From: Oasisia sp. SBJ-2009 | Lineage: Eukaryota; Annelida; Polychaeta; Sabellida; Siboglinidae | Direction of reading: 5' to 3' | DNA: 64,000 nt | Assembly: GCA_964017155.1 (NCBI GenBank) | Contig: OZ024858.1 | Span: 29,379,687-29,443,686 of the forward strand | Part shown: one piece after another, positions 1-11,323 of the stretch | How positions within the stretch are numbered: the stretch's first letter is position 1 | Layout of the letters: each line of letters starts with the position of its first letter | Program-made: the position numbers and the translations under genes | Notes under the pieces: model-generated | The model's input: only the letters and a program-made list of their open reading frames with translations | The model's database searches: none | Told to the model about the DNA's origin: nothing

Positions 1-709
1 TTTAAAAGGCTAATTGGAATGGTAACAACTACAACATATTAAGGTATAAGAAACACCTAACATTATCTTTATCGTTAATTTTAACTAAGTTTATATTAGA
101 ATAACCTGCAATAATAAAGTCGGGTTTTACTTTGTCAAAGAATGAGATAATTGCTGTGGATTCCAAGAAACGAAATTGTTCATTATTTTCACTGTGGTAT
201 CTTCGATGTCGTAAATATTCCCACGTATAATATGTTTTCCATCAGTTATTTGAGCGAATTATCCTTCGTATTATTATCCTTCTTATTCGTAAGAATAAAC
301 TTCCTGTTTATACAAAAAATTGAAGTTTAATGTGTTGTGTAAGTAAATCGCTAACCTACATTTATTCTAAATGTTTCCCTCGTAAGATCAATGATACCCC
401 CCAGTGTGTTGATGTGGTAAATCAACGGATGTTTTGAAAATATACTAAACTAAATTAAAATGTTATCTGATAAAGGTCCTCTAAGCAAGTTTCAGTTGTG
501 TTGAATTTCACTTTAGTAGATTCTGTGTTTGAAATTAGTATACCCTGCCGATTGTTATTTGTTACACTGGTTAAATTCCTCACCACCTCCCTCGTTTAGC
601 TGTAATACATTAAAAAAGGAATTCACAATGGCACCTTTTTGAAATCAAAACAAAGTATTTGCTAACTGACATTCTTTAAATTAATCATTATGCCTGAAAC
701 GCCATATCG
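1..709. other. AT-rich sequence without a gene
   Basis: No open frame with recognisable protein content and no repeat array is visible here. The sequence is AT-rich and gives way abruptly to the 48-bp array near position 710. I see no LINE reverse-transcriptase sequence on this side of the array, so the LINE remnant lies only on its downstream side. Confidence 0.6.
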
Positions 710-3700
710 ACGCTCCTTTATTCGCCCGTATCACCAGTGCCTCGCTATCGTCAATTGTGTATCCACTATTCGTCCGTATCACTAGTGCCTCGCTGTCGTC
801 AACTGTGTCTCTTCTATTCGTCCGTATCACCAGTGCCTCGCTGTCGTCAACTGTGTCTCCTCTAAACGCTCGTATCACTAGTGCTTCGCTATCGTCAGCT
901 GTGTCTCTTCTATTCGCCCGTATCACCAGTGCCTCGCTGTCGTCAACGGTGTCTCATCTAAACGCCCGTATCACCAGTGCCTCGCTGTCGTCAGCTGTGT
1001 TTCCTGTATTGGCCCGTATCACCAGTACCTCGCTGACGTCAGCTGTGTCTTCTCTATTCGCCCGTATCACCAGTGCCTCGCTGTCGTCAGCTGTGTCTCC
1101 TCTGTTGTCCCGTATCACCAGTGCCTCGCTGTCGTCAGCTGTGTCTCTTCTATTGGCCCGTATCACCAGTACCCCGCTGTCGTCAGCTGTGTCTTCTTTA
1201 TTCTTCCGTATCACCAGTGACTCGCTGTCGTCAACTGTGTCTCCTCTATTGGCCCGTATCACCAGTGCCTCGCTGTCGTCAGCTGTGTCTCCTCTGTTGT
1301 CCCGTATCACCAGTGCCTCGCTGTCGTCAGCTGTGTCTCCTCTATTGTCCCGTATCACCAATGCCTCGCTATCGTCAACTGTGTTTTCTTTAATCTTCCG
1401 TATCACCAGTGCCTCGCTGTCGTCAACTGTGTCTCCTCTATTGGCCCGTATCACCAGTGCCTCGCTGTCGTCAACTGTGTCTCCTCTGTTGTCCCGTATC
1501 ACCAGTGCCTCGCTGTCGTCAGCTGTGTCTCTTCTATTGGCCCGTATCACCAGTGCCTCGCTGTCGTCAACTGTGTTTTCTATATTCTTCCGTATCACCA
1601 GTGCCTCGCTTTCGTCAGCTGTGTCTCTTTTATTGGCCCGTATCACCAGTGCCTCGCTGTCATTAGCTGTGTCTTCTTTATTCTTCCGTATCACCAGTGC
1701 CTCGCTTTCGTCAGCTGTGTCTCTTCTATTGGCCCGTATCACCAGTGCCTCTCTGTCGTCAGCTGTGTCTCCTCTATTGTCCCGTATCACCAGTGCCTCG
1801 CTGTCGTCAGCTGTGTCTCCTCTGTTGTCCCGTATCACCAGTGCCTCGCTGTCGTCAGCTGTGTCTCCTCTATTGTCCCATATCACCAGTGCCTCGCCGT
1901 CGTCAGCTGTGTCTCTTTTATTGGCCCGTATCACCAGTACCCCGCTGTCGTCAGCTGTGTCTTCTTTATTCTTCCGTATCACCACTGACTCGCTGTCGTC
2001 AGCTGTGTCTCTTCTATTTGCCCGTATCACCAGTGCCTCGCTGTCGTCAACTGTGTCTCCTCTATTGTCCCGTATCACCAGTGCCTCGCTGTCGTCAGCT
2101 GTGGCTCCTCTATTGTCCCGTATCACCAGTGCCTCGCTGTCGTCAGCTGTGGCTCCTCTATTGTCCCGTATCACCAGTGCCTCGCTGTCGTCAGCTGTGT
2201 CTCTTCTATTCGCCCGTATTACCAGTGCCTCGCTGTCGTCAGCTGTGTCTCCTGTATTGACCCGTATCACCAGTGCCTCGCTGTCGTCAGCTGTGTCTCC
2301 TGTATTGTCCCGTATCACCAGTGCCTCGCTGTCGTCAGCTGTGTCTCCTCTATTGGCCCGTATCACCAGTGCCTCGCTGTCGTCAGCTGTGTCTCCTCTG
2401 TTGTCCCGTATCACCAGTGCCTCGCTGTCGTCAGCTGTGTCTCTTCTATTGGCCCGTATCACCAGTGCCTCGCTGTCGTCAGCTTTGTCTCTTCTATTGG
2501 CCCGTATCGCCAGTGCCTCGCTGTCATTAGCTGTGTCTTCTTTATTCTTCCGTATCACCAGTGCCTCGCTTTCGTCAGTTGTGTCTCTTCTGTTCGCCCG
2601 TATCACCAGTGCCTCTATGTCGTCAGCTGTGTCTCTTCTGTTCGCCCGTATCACCAGTGCCTCTATGTCGTCAGCTGTGTCTCCTCTGTTGTCCCGTATC
2701 ACCAGTGCCTCGCTGTCGTCAGCTGTGTCTCTTCTATTGGCCCGTATCACCAGTGCCTCGCTGTCATCAGCTGTGTCTCCTCTATTGTCCCGTATAACCA
2801 GTGCCTCGCTGTCGTCAGCTGTGTCTCTTCTATTGGCCCGTATCACCAGTGCCTCGCTGTCATTAGCTGTGTCTTCTTTATTCTTCCGTATCACCAGTGC
2901 CTCGCTTTCGTCAGCTGTGTCTCTTCTATTGGACCGTATCACCAGTGCCTCTCTGTCGTCAGCTGTGTCTCTTCTGTTCGCCCGTATCACCAGTACCCCG
3001 CTGTCGTCAGCTGTGTCTCCTCTATTGTCCCGTATAACCAGTGCGTCGCTGTCGTCAGCTGTGTCTCCTCTGTCGTCCCGTATCACCAGTGCCTCGCTGT
3101 CGTTAGCTGTGTCTCTTCTATTGGCCCGTATCACCAGTACCCCGCTGTCGTCAGCTGTGTCTTCTTTATTCTTCCGTATCACCAGTGCCTCGCTGTCGTC
3201 AGCTGTGTCTCTTCTATTCGCCCGTACTACCAGTGCCTCGCTGTCGTCAGTTGTGTCTCCTGTATTGTCCCGTATCACCAGTGCCTCGCCGTCGTCAGCT
3301 GTGTCTCTTCTATTCGCCAGTATCACCAGTGCGTCGCTATCGTCAGCTGTGTCTCCTCTATTGTCCCGTATCACCAGTGCCTCGCTGTCGTCAGCTGTGT
3401 CTCTTCTATTCGCCCGTATCACCAGTGCCTCGCTGTCGTCAGCTGTGTCTCCTCTATTGTCCCGTATCACCAGTGCCTCTCTGTCGTCAACTGTGTCTCT
3501 TCTATTCGCCCGTATCACCAGTGCCTCGCTGTCGTCAGCTGTGTCTATTATATTCGCCCGTATCACCAGTGCCTCGCTGTCGTCAGCTGTGTCTGCTCTA
3601 TTGTCCCGTATCACCAGTGCCTCTCTGTCGTCAACTGTGTCTCTTCTATTCGCCCATATCACCAGTGCCTCGTTGTCGTCAGCTGTGTCTCCTCTATTTT

Positions 3701-4650
3701 CCCCTATCACCAGTGCCTCTCTGTCGTCAAATGTGTCTCTTCTATTCGCCCGTATCACGAGTGCCTCGCTGTCGTCAGCTGTGTCTCTTCTATTCGCCCG
3801 TATCACCAGTGCCTCGCTGTCGTCAGCTGTGTCTCCTCTATTGTCCCGTATCACCAGTGCCTCGCTGTCGTCAGCTGTGTCTCTTCTATTCGCCCGTATT
3901 ACCAGTGCCTCGCTGTCGTCAGCTGTGTCTCCTCTATTGTCCCGTATTACCAGTGCCTCTCTGTCGTCAACTGTGCCTCTTCTATTCGCCCGTATAACCA
4001 GTGCCTCGCTGTCGTCAACAGTGTCTCCTATATTGTCCCGTATCACCAGTGTCTAGCTGTCGTCAGCTGTGTCTTCTCCATTGTCCCGTATGACCAGTGC
4101 CTCGCTGTCGTCAGCTGTGTCTCTTCTATTCGCCCGTATGACCAGTGCCTCGCTGTCGTCAGCTGTGTCTCCTCTGTTCTCCCGTATCACCAGTGCCTCG
4201 CTGTCGTCAGCTGTGTCTCCTCTATTGTCCCGTATCACCAGTGCCTCTCTGTCGTCAACTGTGTCTCTTCTATTCGCCCGTATCACCAGTGCCTCGCTGT
4301 CGTCAGCTGTGTCTCTTCTATTCGCCTGTATCACCAGTGCCTCGCTATCGCCAGCTGTGTCTCTTCTATTCGCCCGTATCTCCAGTGCCTCGCTGTCGTC
4401 AGCTGTGTTTCCTCTATTGGCCCGTATCACCAGTGCCTCGCTGTCGTCAACAGTGTCTTCTCTATTGGCCCGTATCACCAGTGCTTCGCTATCGTCAGCT
4501 GTGTGTCCTCTATTGGCCCGTATCACCAGTTCCTCGCTGTCGTCAGCTGTGTCTCTTCTATTGGCCCGTATCACTAGTGCCTCGCTGTCGTCAGCTGTGT
4601 CTCTTCTATTGGCCGGTATCACCAGTGCCTCGCTGTCGTCAGCTGTGTTT
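710..4650 (+). repeat. 48-bp minisatellite, about 82 units, LINE-derived
   Basis: The array is built of 48-bp units (16 codons). Read on the plus strand, the common unit is RITSASLSSAVSPLLS with variants such as LLFA, LLLA and SLFF in the last positions. On the minus strand the unit reads DNRGDTADDSEALVIR. Because 48 is a multiple of 3, several frames stay open for kilobases. In the plus frame the only stop I find is near 4054-4056, where a unit reads gtctagctg in place of gcctcgctg. The last unit continues in frame into reverse-transcriptase sequence at 4651. In LINE polymerases the peptide just before that point typically looks like I-T-x-I-x-N-A-S-L-S-S-G-x-F-P, which the unit resembles. 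I read the array as amplified LINE coding sequence and not as a host gene. Unit variants are interspersed, as expected from unequal exchange. Confidence 0.9.
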
Positions 4651-5437
4651 GCTCCATCCATGAAGCACGCTGTCGTTGTACCGATATTGAAGAAGGGAGG
4701 ATCTCATTCCAGCGCAATCACCAATTACCGCCCAATGTCTAATATCACGTTTGTGGCGAAGATGATTGAACAATTACAACTCTACGGTGGACAACGACAT
4801 TAATGGGCTTCATCAAAGTGCATACCGTGCGCACCACAGTGCGGAAACCGCACTCGTACGGAAACACGACGACGCGCCCAATCGTTTGACAGTCGCCGGA
4901 GTGTGCTTCTCGTGCTACTCGATTTAAATGCGGCCTTCTACACCATCGACCATAACACACTGCTGCGACGTTTGCGCGGATATGGGTTATCCTTATGGGT
5001 TATCCGGAGACGTCCTCGCCTGGCTGACATCATATCTGTGTGATCGGACATGTGTCGTATGTGAAACGAATGGCGTGTCTGAAGTAAACATCATAAATAC
5101 AGTAATGCCACAAGGCACAGTCCTTGGACTGCTACTGTTCAACGCATACATCGCACCACTGACTAAGCGTCTACAACAAAAGCACAACATTCACCAGACC
5201 AATACACCACTTCCCCCAACCGACCACACACGAGCCCTCGCGTGAATGGAAACCTGCGTACAAGATACGAAAACATGGCTCTGTGATAACGGACTTGTGA
5301 TGAACGACAACAAATCGCAAGCCAATGTAAAACGAAAGGAACATCGACATAACGAAGGGAACATCGACATAATAACTGTGCATGGTCACGGAACGTACTT
5401 CGCAGTGAACAACGGAACAGGACTTGCGGAACGCTAG
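4651..5437 (+). pseudogene. LINE (CR1/L2/jockey-like) reverse transcriptase fragment, broken
   Basis: Successive frames read as a non-LTR retrotransposon polymerase. At 4651-4775 it has PSMKHAVVVPILKKGG followed by NYRPMSNITFVAKMIE, the conserved start of the RT domain. After a frameshift near 4775-4795 comes GLHQSAYRAHHSAETALV. A further frame holds motif A as LLDLNAAFYTIDH (4912-4955), where the second acidic position after F is Tyr. At about 5010-5165 it reads WLTSYLCDRT and then MPQGTVLGLLLFNAYIAPL (motif B). The catalytic YADD box that should follow is gone: the corresponding place reads HNIHQTNTPLP. Downstream, TWLCDNGLVMNDNKSQ (about 5270-5320) matches the region after the catalytic box. 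It has at least three frameshifts, so it is inactive. No 3' tail is visible, so the 3' end is also missing. It is joined in frame to the preceding 48-bp array. Confidence 0.9.
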
Positions 5438-5981
5438 TTTAGATTATTAAGAACGAGTTTGTGTTTCCTGCAAGAAAGATATTGCACGGTAATATGCGAA
5501 GTCTAAACAGTACCTCCATCTAGCGGCTTGCTAATCGTAATTATGTCAAGCAATGAGGTAGGGACCTGAAAAGGAAAGTGACATCTACTAATAACAAGTT
5601 AGCCGATAGCTCTTTAAAAAAATATGGAATATTCTTTATGGTCAACAAAAACCACTTGTTTTGGTCTATACAAATAACAACTACATGCAAATCCAATTTT
5701 ACACTAATACCCGTTTTCGAAACCCTCAACATAAGCGGATTACACTTTACTCTCTGACATGTCTGCTCAATCGACCACCTTATCAATTTCTATGAGAAGC
5801 ATTCAGCTGTGCAGCAATTAAAGAGCGAAGATCATTTGTACACTACTCTCTACAGTCAGGTATTCATTCATAGTTACAACTGAATATATTGGAACAACGT
5901 AGAGTGAACGAACTTGCCAAATGTTTCATGTGGCTGCATAGAGTTCGAGCCCATGTTTTCTTGATGATTAGGCGAGATATA
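5438..5981. other. no gene seen between LINE fragment and hAT element
   Basis: Short open frames exist on both strands but none resembles a known protein. There is no simple repeat of note. The segment ends at the target-site duplication of the hAT element. Confidence 0.5.
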
Positions 5982-5989
5982 TTCTAGCT
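5982..5989 (+). repeat. left target-site duplication of the hAT element
   Basis: The sequence ttctagct directly precedes the CAG terminus. Its partner ttctagcc follows the other terminus at 7206-7213 with one mismatch. Confidence 0.8.
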
Positions 5990-7205
5990 CAGCGGTCCGC
6001 AAACGTTTTGAGTTCGGGGCCACTTTTTCCCCATCTAGATCTGCGCGGGCCAACGGTTTTTTGTGAAAAGAACAACTACAAAATAAATGTACTCGCACAC
6101 AAGGATTTACGTTGATCGTTACAGTTATGATGTTTTACACCCAGAAATTAAACAAATCACATGGTGTCAAAACCTTGTTAAACGTCCGGTGTTAATTGAC
6201 GACAGTCAAGCATGTTGTCAAGAACAAGTTAATGCATCTTCTTCGACAAGTCTCTGAATCCTGGCCGAGCAAGACGCAGAGGCTCACCCAACCGCTTGTT
6301 CGTCAACCGGCTCCGACTGCCTTCATGATATGATTCATAACCGAGAATCCATCTTCGCAGGACCACGTGTACTACCGAAGAGTACCAGGAATGCTTCGCT
6401 GCCTCGCGTAGCTCTATAAACAGAACCGCTACTTTTGTCGTCCAGAACACCACCAGGTCGTTCTTGTATCAAGTCCGGCACAACCTTGAAATCTATAAAA
6501 AAAATCGACACGAAACGTCTGCGAAAACCTTTGACATCCGTCAGGATGGACAGTGAATGAACTGGCTAAAAGCAACATACGTCATCAAAAGATGCGAAAT
6601 GGACGAATTGCTCGTTGAAGATTGTCAACAAACTCGCCAAAACACAGGCAAGCACCTGCCTGGCGTGTTCCATGCCTTCCTCGTCTTCGCCGCATAATTC
6701 TCTCGTGAACGGAAAATGCCAGACCGTTTCTCCTCTCCACGTGAACTTTGAACAGAGACAGCTTACTTGATTCTGGAATCGTCGGTGGTTCAACGCACCG
6801 CCGCGAAAGAAACTCACGATACCAGCGACAGTTCTCATCGCAACCTCCTTTAAATAAACTAATAATCAGCAGCTTGGAATAATATACCGATGACACCGAC
6901 GATCTATAACTCAATACAAAATAGCAATTAACATAAACTAATACAGAAATGCATGACGAGTAACTACATACGCTGCGCTACCGGACAATTACGCACTGTT
7001 AGTTCAACGCGCATTACATATCGATACATGGCTACGACAGTAATTATACCAACAAGAAAATAGATGAAGACGCTACCTAGATTCAACAATGGAGTTAAAA
7101 CCAATAACTCAATATTTTTCAGTATACTATATTTAAGTATTTCATATGTGTTCAAATGTTTCGCGGGCCATATTTAGCCCTCGGGTAAGGGTTTGCGGAT
7201 CCCTG
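5990..7205 (-). mobile_element. hAT-family DNA transposon, decayed
   Basis: Left end: CAGCGGTCCGCAAAC. Right end, read inward on the other strand: CAGGGATCCGCAAAC, followed on both sides by a GCGGGCCA-type block. The termini are flanked by ttctagct (5982-5989) and ttctagcc (7206-7213), an 8-bp target duplication with one mismatch, as is usual for hAT insertions. The minus strand keeps pieces of a transposase. Near 6773-6814 it reads SFFRGGALNHRRFQ, like the F-I-R-A/G-x-A-L-N-H-R-x-F block of ZBED/GTF2IRD2-type hAT transposases. Near 6270-6312 it reads SRLTNKRLGEPLRLA, like the C-terminal dimerisation region. Frames are interrupted between these pieces, and the element (about 1.2 kb) is far shorter than an autonomous hAT, so it is an internally deleted fossil. 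Confidence 0.88.
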
Positions 7206-8565
7206 TTCTAGCCACTCAACGGCTCCAAGTGTGACCTGCACCAGTCCAGTGCCGTAACGCCAATGTTGACTTTTGAAAGAAATAAAGCTTCTCCATTGTT
7301 AATGATATCGAATGTAACAGCCGTGTTAAAAAAAATCCAATTGCTTTTCTAATGCTCGTCGCTAGGGTCCAACGTTTCGTCGCCAGTCGATGGCTGACGT
7401 ATGCGCTTATTGACAATGTTGTTGGACAGTCTTTGTGCCTGTCATGTTTTCCTTGAACTGTCTTATTCTTGTGCAATACATATGTTGTGTCCTGTGATTG
7501 CGTGTTTATGTTTCAATATTGTCGCCAGTAAAGAGCAAGCCGTTGAGTCAAACTATCTAACCGAAAGGCCAAGACATTGCTTCACATACCTTCGACTATT
7601 GGATGCTTAAACATAAATTTTTATGCTTGCGCCTTACCGTAGTGCTAAAGGAAAAGGGTGTTGAGTGTTTGCGGAATGTTCTATAAGTGAATCAGGGATA
7701 AAGGCTGTTCTAGACTCATTACATCAGCCTATTACGCTGCTCATTAGTTATACTTCGCCGTTCTCTTACTCTCTTAACGGCTTAAAGTACGCAAAAATGC
7801 ACGTCTTGTCCTTGCTGGGTCCTTGACTGCACTCCTACACGAAAGAGTCACACATATGAAAATAAAGTGTATTGTAACGCAAAAGGTTGTTTAGTAGTCG
7901 TACTGCATTAGTCTTCACATTGAAAGGGGCAATATATTTTTTAATGGGTACGTCATTGGTTGCTGTGAAAATTGTAAACAGCGTGACATGTTTAGCGTTT
8001 ACTGGCAGGTGTCTCAACAAATGCGTTTGAAGTGTTCGCAGTTCTGTTCAAGTAATTTTAGAAACGAGCACCCAGACACGCGTGACGCGAAGGCAATGAC
8101 TCCGCCTGATTAGCAAACAAGAACCTGTGTACGTTGGGTCACGTAGAATCACGCACGGCACATTCGGTTAGGTAACCAGACAGAATACGCTAATTGTCTT
8201 GTTTGTAATATATCACCAATATACAGGCGATTAGACCTATACCTGCTATATAACTAACGATGGCAACACATCACCCATTTACACGGACTACGTTTGAATT
8301 GTGAAAAAATCACACCTCTCCACCAGCACGATACTTCATCCCTGTATCGAAGACCAGGCCTCATCCCCCAAGTCGATTACCGTGCATAAACCTCTGTATG
8401 AGTAAGTCTGTGCAACCGACAATGTATCAACGGGTGTTTAATGTTGATGCATTAAAATGCAATCATTGCGCAGTGTTTGCCGTGAGTAGGCCTAATGATC
8501 GTCCATTAGTTCCAAAGTGTTAGAAATTTAGCCAGATTGTTCACACCACGTTAATAAAGCGTGTA
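7206..8565. other. no gene seen; begins with right hAT target duplication
   Basis: The first eight bases are the right target-site duplication of the hAT element. The remaining 1.3 kb is unique-looking sequence with short, unrecognisable open frames and no repeat array. Confidence 0.5.
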
Positions 8566-9057
8566 ACGCCTGACACCAGGAACACAACGAGTCCGCCTGA
8601 CACTACGAACACAACGGGTCCGCCTGACACCACGAACACAACGAGTCCGCCTGACACCACGAACACAACGAGTCCGCCTGACACCACAAACACAACGAGT
8701 CCACCTGACACCACGAACACAACGAGTCCGCCTGACACCACAAACACAACGAGTCCACCTGACACCATGAACACAACGAGTCCACCTGACACCACGAACA
8801 CAACGAGTCCGCCTGACACCACGAACACAACGAGTCCACCTGACACCACAAACACAACGAGTCCACCTGACACCACGAACACAACGAGTCCGCCTGACAC
8901 CACAAACACAACGAGTCCACCTGACGCCATGAACACAACGAGTCCACCTGACACCACGAACATAACGAGTCCACCTGACACCACGAACACAACGAGTCCG
9001 CCTGACACCACGAACACAACGAGTCCGCCTGACACCACGAACACAACGAGTCCACCT
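8566..9057 (+). repeat. 27-bp minisatellite, about 18 units
   Basis: Units of 27 bp contain cctgacaccacgaacacaac with few substitutions. On the plus strand one frame reads SPPDTTNTT repeated, and on the minus strand GGLVVFVVS repeated. The unit length is a multiple of 3, so long frames stay open without implying a protein. The array runs within 70 bases into the tetranucleotide array at 9126. Confidence 0.92.
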
Positions 9058-9125
9058 GGGGATCCGACGAGAAGTGATATTGTCGACAACTCTCCTCCAC
9101 ATTGAATATGTATGTTTGTCTGTCT

Positions 9126-9389
9126 GTCAGTCGGTCGGTCGGTCGGTCGGTCGGTCGGTCGGTCGGTCGGTCGGTCGGTCGGTCGGTCGGTCGGTCGGTC
9201 GGTCGGTCGGTCGGTCGGTCGGTCGGTCGGTCGGTCGGTCGGTCGGTCGGTCGGTCGGTCGGTCGGTCGGTCGGTCGGTCGGTCGGTCGGTCGGTCGGTC
9301 GGTCGGTCGGTCGGTCGGTCGGTCGGTCGGTCGGTCGGTCGGTCGGTCGGTCGGTCGGTCGGTCGGTCGGTCGGTCGGTCGGTCGGTCA
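9126..9389 (+). repeat. (GGTC)n microsatellite, about 65 units
   Basis: A nearly perfect tetranucleotide run of about 264 bp. All frames lack stop codons because the 4-bp motif generates none, which explains the apparent proteins of repeated SVGR or PTDR. Confidence 0.97.
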
Positions 9390-9390
9390 T

Positions 9391-9460
<70 letters not shown>

Positions 9461-9512
9461 GGTCAGCAAGTCAGCCAGTCAGCCAGCCAGTCAGCCAGCC
9501 CACCAGCCCGCC
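9390..9512 (+). repeat. (CAGC)n microsatellite, degenerating at its end
   Basis: This starts directly where the (GGTC)n run stops (ggtcatccagcc). It is perfect to about 9460, then mixes CAGC, CAGT and CACC units to about 9512. Confidence 0.95.
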
Positions 9513-10960
9513 TGTCAGTTGTAGCTCAGCAGCAGAACCATTTAATACGTACTTGTCACAATCGTAAGCATTACTTCTTGGATTTGGGATAATATTATGG
9601 CTATTTAATCTAGCCTTTTTGTGTATCGGCAGACATTCTCGTTGCATACGAGATCACGATCACATGACTTACCTCTCAGCGCGAGAGGAGTGTGGTGAAC
9701 TTACGTCGTCGTTGGGAGTGTAGCGCGCCGTGTAGCGTGAAGGGATTTCAGTTCAAAAGTCACAAATTTCGAACGATCGGCGACGGTGAATTCACCGTAC
9801 CTGCGACAAATTCCCGATCAGACATAGGTCATGCTTCGTATCATGCACAACCACGACGATGACAACTACGCCGAAGCCTACGACTACATATCATGGTGTG
9901 CGTTGTGATCGTGAAATTCGTCCCAGTCCGGCAAGGTTGTTAAAGATATAGACAATCGTCATTGAATGGCACAGTTACGAAAAACATGAAAACCACTAAA
10001 ACACGGGAATATTCTTATAACCGGTGCATACAATCCATTGCATATCTGAATGATGTGAATTCTTGGGTGCTGTCTTTTTCGTCTTTTTCTGATTGGTGAC
10101 AGTTGTAGTTGCTGACGGATGAAAATAAACAAAAGCGCTTGGGGAAGTCTTATTAGTAACTATATATTATGGTAATCGTTTTGGCAGTATAGTCACATGG
10201 CTGGATACCTGTAATATCGCTCAGATGGCAGATTTACAGACAAAAGCTGATCAAATATGGATTATAGTCATCAGCTCGGTTTCTGGTATATGATACTAGG
10301 GAATAAAGGTAGTAAATATGTTGTGTTATAGCTTTCATCTTCACTGTTCAATTTAATAATTAAACACACTGTCATTGTCATAGCGATTCACGTAGCGCAG
10401 ATAGTATTAATGATTTTAGGTTGTATGTGACTTTTATGTGATTTGCATTTTATTGATTTAATGATAATACAAATGATCTTCATGATATTAAATTATATTT
10501 TAATATCCCGTACGTGTTACTTAATAGGATTAACTAACATGTAATAATGGGTGTCAAAACAATAATCAAATATATACAACGGATTATTGCCCGTGAGAAA
10601 CAACCGTGAATGTTACATTGTTTTACGTTGTGGTTTCATACCAGTTCGATAAGCACTTATATCTGACAAGTTGTCTAAATGCACATAATCATAACAACAC
10701 ATGTACACATTTGACCCAAAACAAGTTTTACTGCGCGAATGATGGCATTCGTCAAGATTGTCAAACACAAGTAGCCGCCGATACCATGGCAACCACCATA
10801 ATAATCAATTGAAATGCATTATTTCCGTGACCATTCTTACCGGCAGTGTCACACTGCTTCTGCTTGTAATTATACTTCTGAAAATGAAACAATAAACTCA
10901 ATTTGGGGAGAGTCCGATAATTACAGGCCAAAAACCAAACAGATACCTATCTTTTAACGT
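9513..10960. other. intergenic sequence upstream of the first ADAM10-like gene
   Basis: No supported gene. The DNA becomes AT-rich from about 10300 to 10600. Short open frames do not resemble known proteins. Confidence 0.5.
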
Positions 10961-10969
10961 TGGCGAAAC

Positions 10970-11230
10970 GGCGTCGCTGCCCCCAAGTGCCCCGAGCCTC
11001 GTTTTCGAGCGCGAGACTTCACAGCCTATTATATATTTTACTTGGATTATCATGTGACCGGATACTCCCCGCTATGCAGTACCGGCGATTATTAGCCAAT
11101 GAACGCCAGTTATTAACTGTATACGTGACCTTCACCTAGCCCATTCTCGCGTCTCATAAACATTGCGTGACGTAATTAGGGGCGAGATCTGGCGAGATTT
11201 CAACGAGCGCCCAAGCGCGAAAGGTAGGCG
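10970..11230 (+). promoter_or_regulatory. candidate promoter region of ADAM10-like gene A
   Basis: A more GC-rich block lies about 100-350 bp before the start codon at 11324. It contains agccaat (a CCAAT-type box, near 11093) and gcgtgacgtaat (a CRE-like TGACGTAA, near 11165-11176). No convincing TATA box lies at a suitable distance. A pyrimidine-rich stretch ending in acag near 11270 could be a 3' splice site for a 5'-UTR intron. This is a positional inference only. Confidence 0.3.
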
Positions 11231-11323
11231 ACGTTAACTGCTGGTTTTTCTCTTGAGAATTAAACAGCAGGGATACATTTGACACAGTAGATAATTACAT
11301 AACAAAGACTAGCATCACTTGGA

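Noticed and set aside
757..4056. Giant 1099-codon open frame as a host repeat protein
   Set aside because: It starts at a GTG inside the array, has no signal peptide, unique domain or end outside the repeat, and runs into LINE polymerase sequence. The unit itself looks LINE-derived.
710..4650. CRISPR array
   Set aside because: The units are contiguous with no unique spacers, and the genome is animal.
8603..9592. Open frames over the (GGTC)n/(CAGC)n region
   Set aside because: Motifs without stops give open frames automatically; no unique coding sequence is attached.
10940..11230. Inverted-repeat transposon upstream of ADAM10-like copy A
   Set aside because: taacgttggcg and taacgtcgcc face each other near the two ends, but the match does not extend beyond short blocks.
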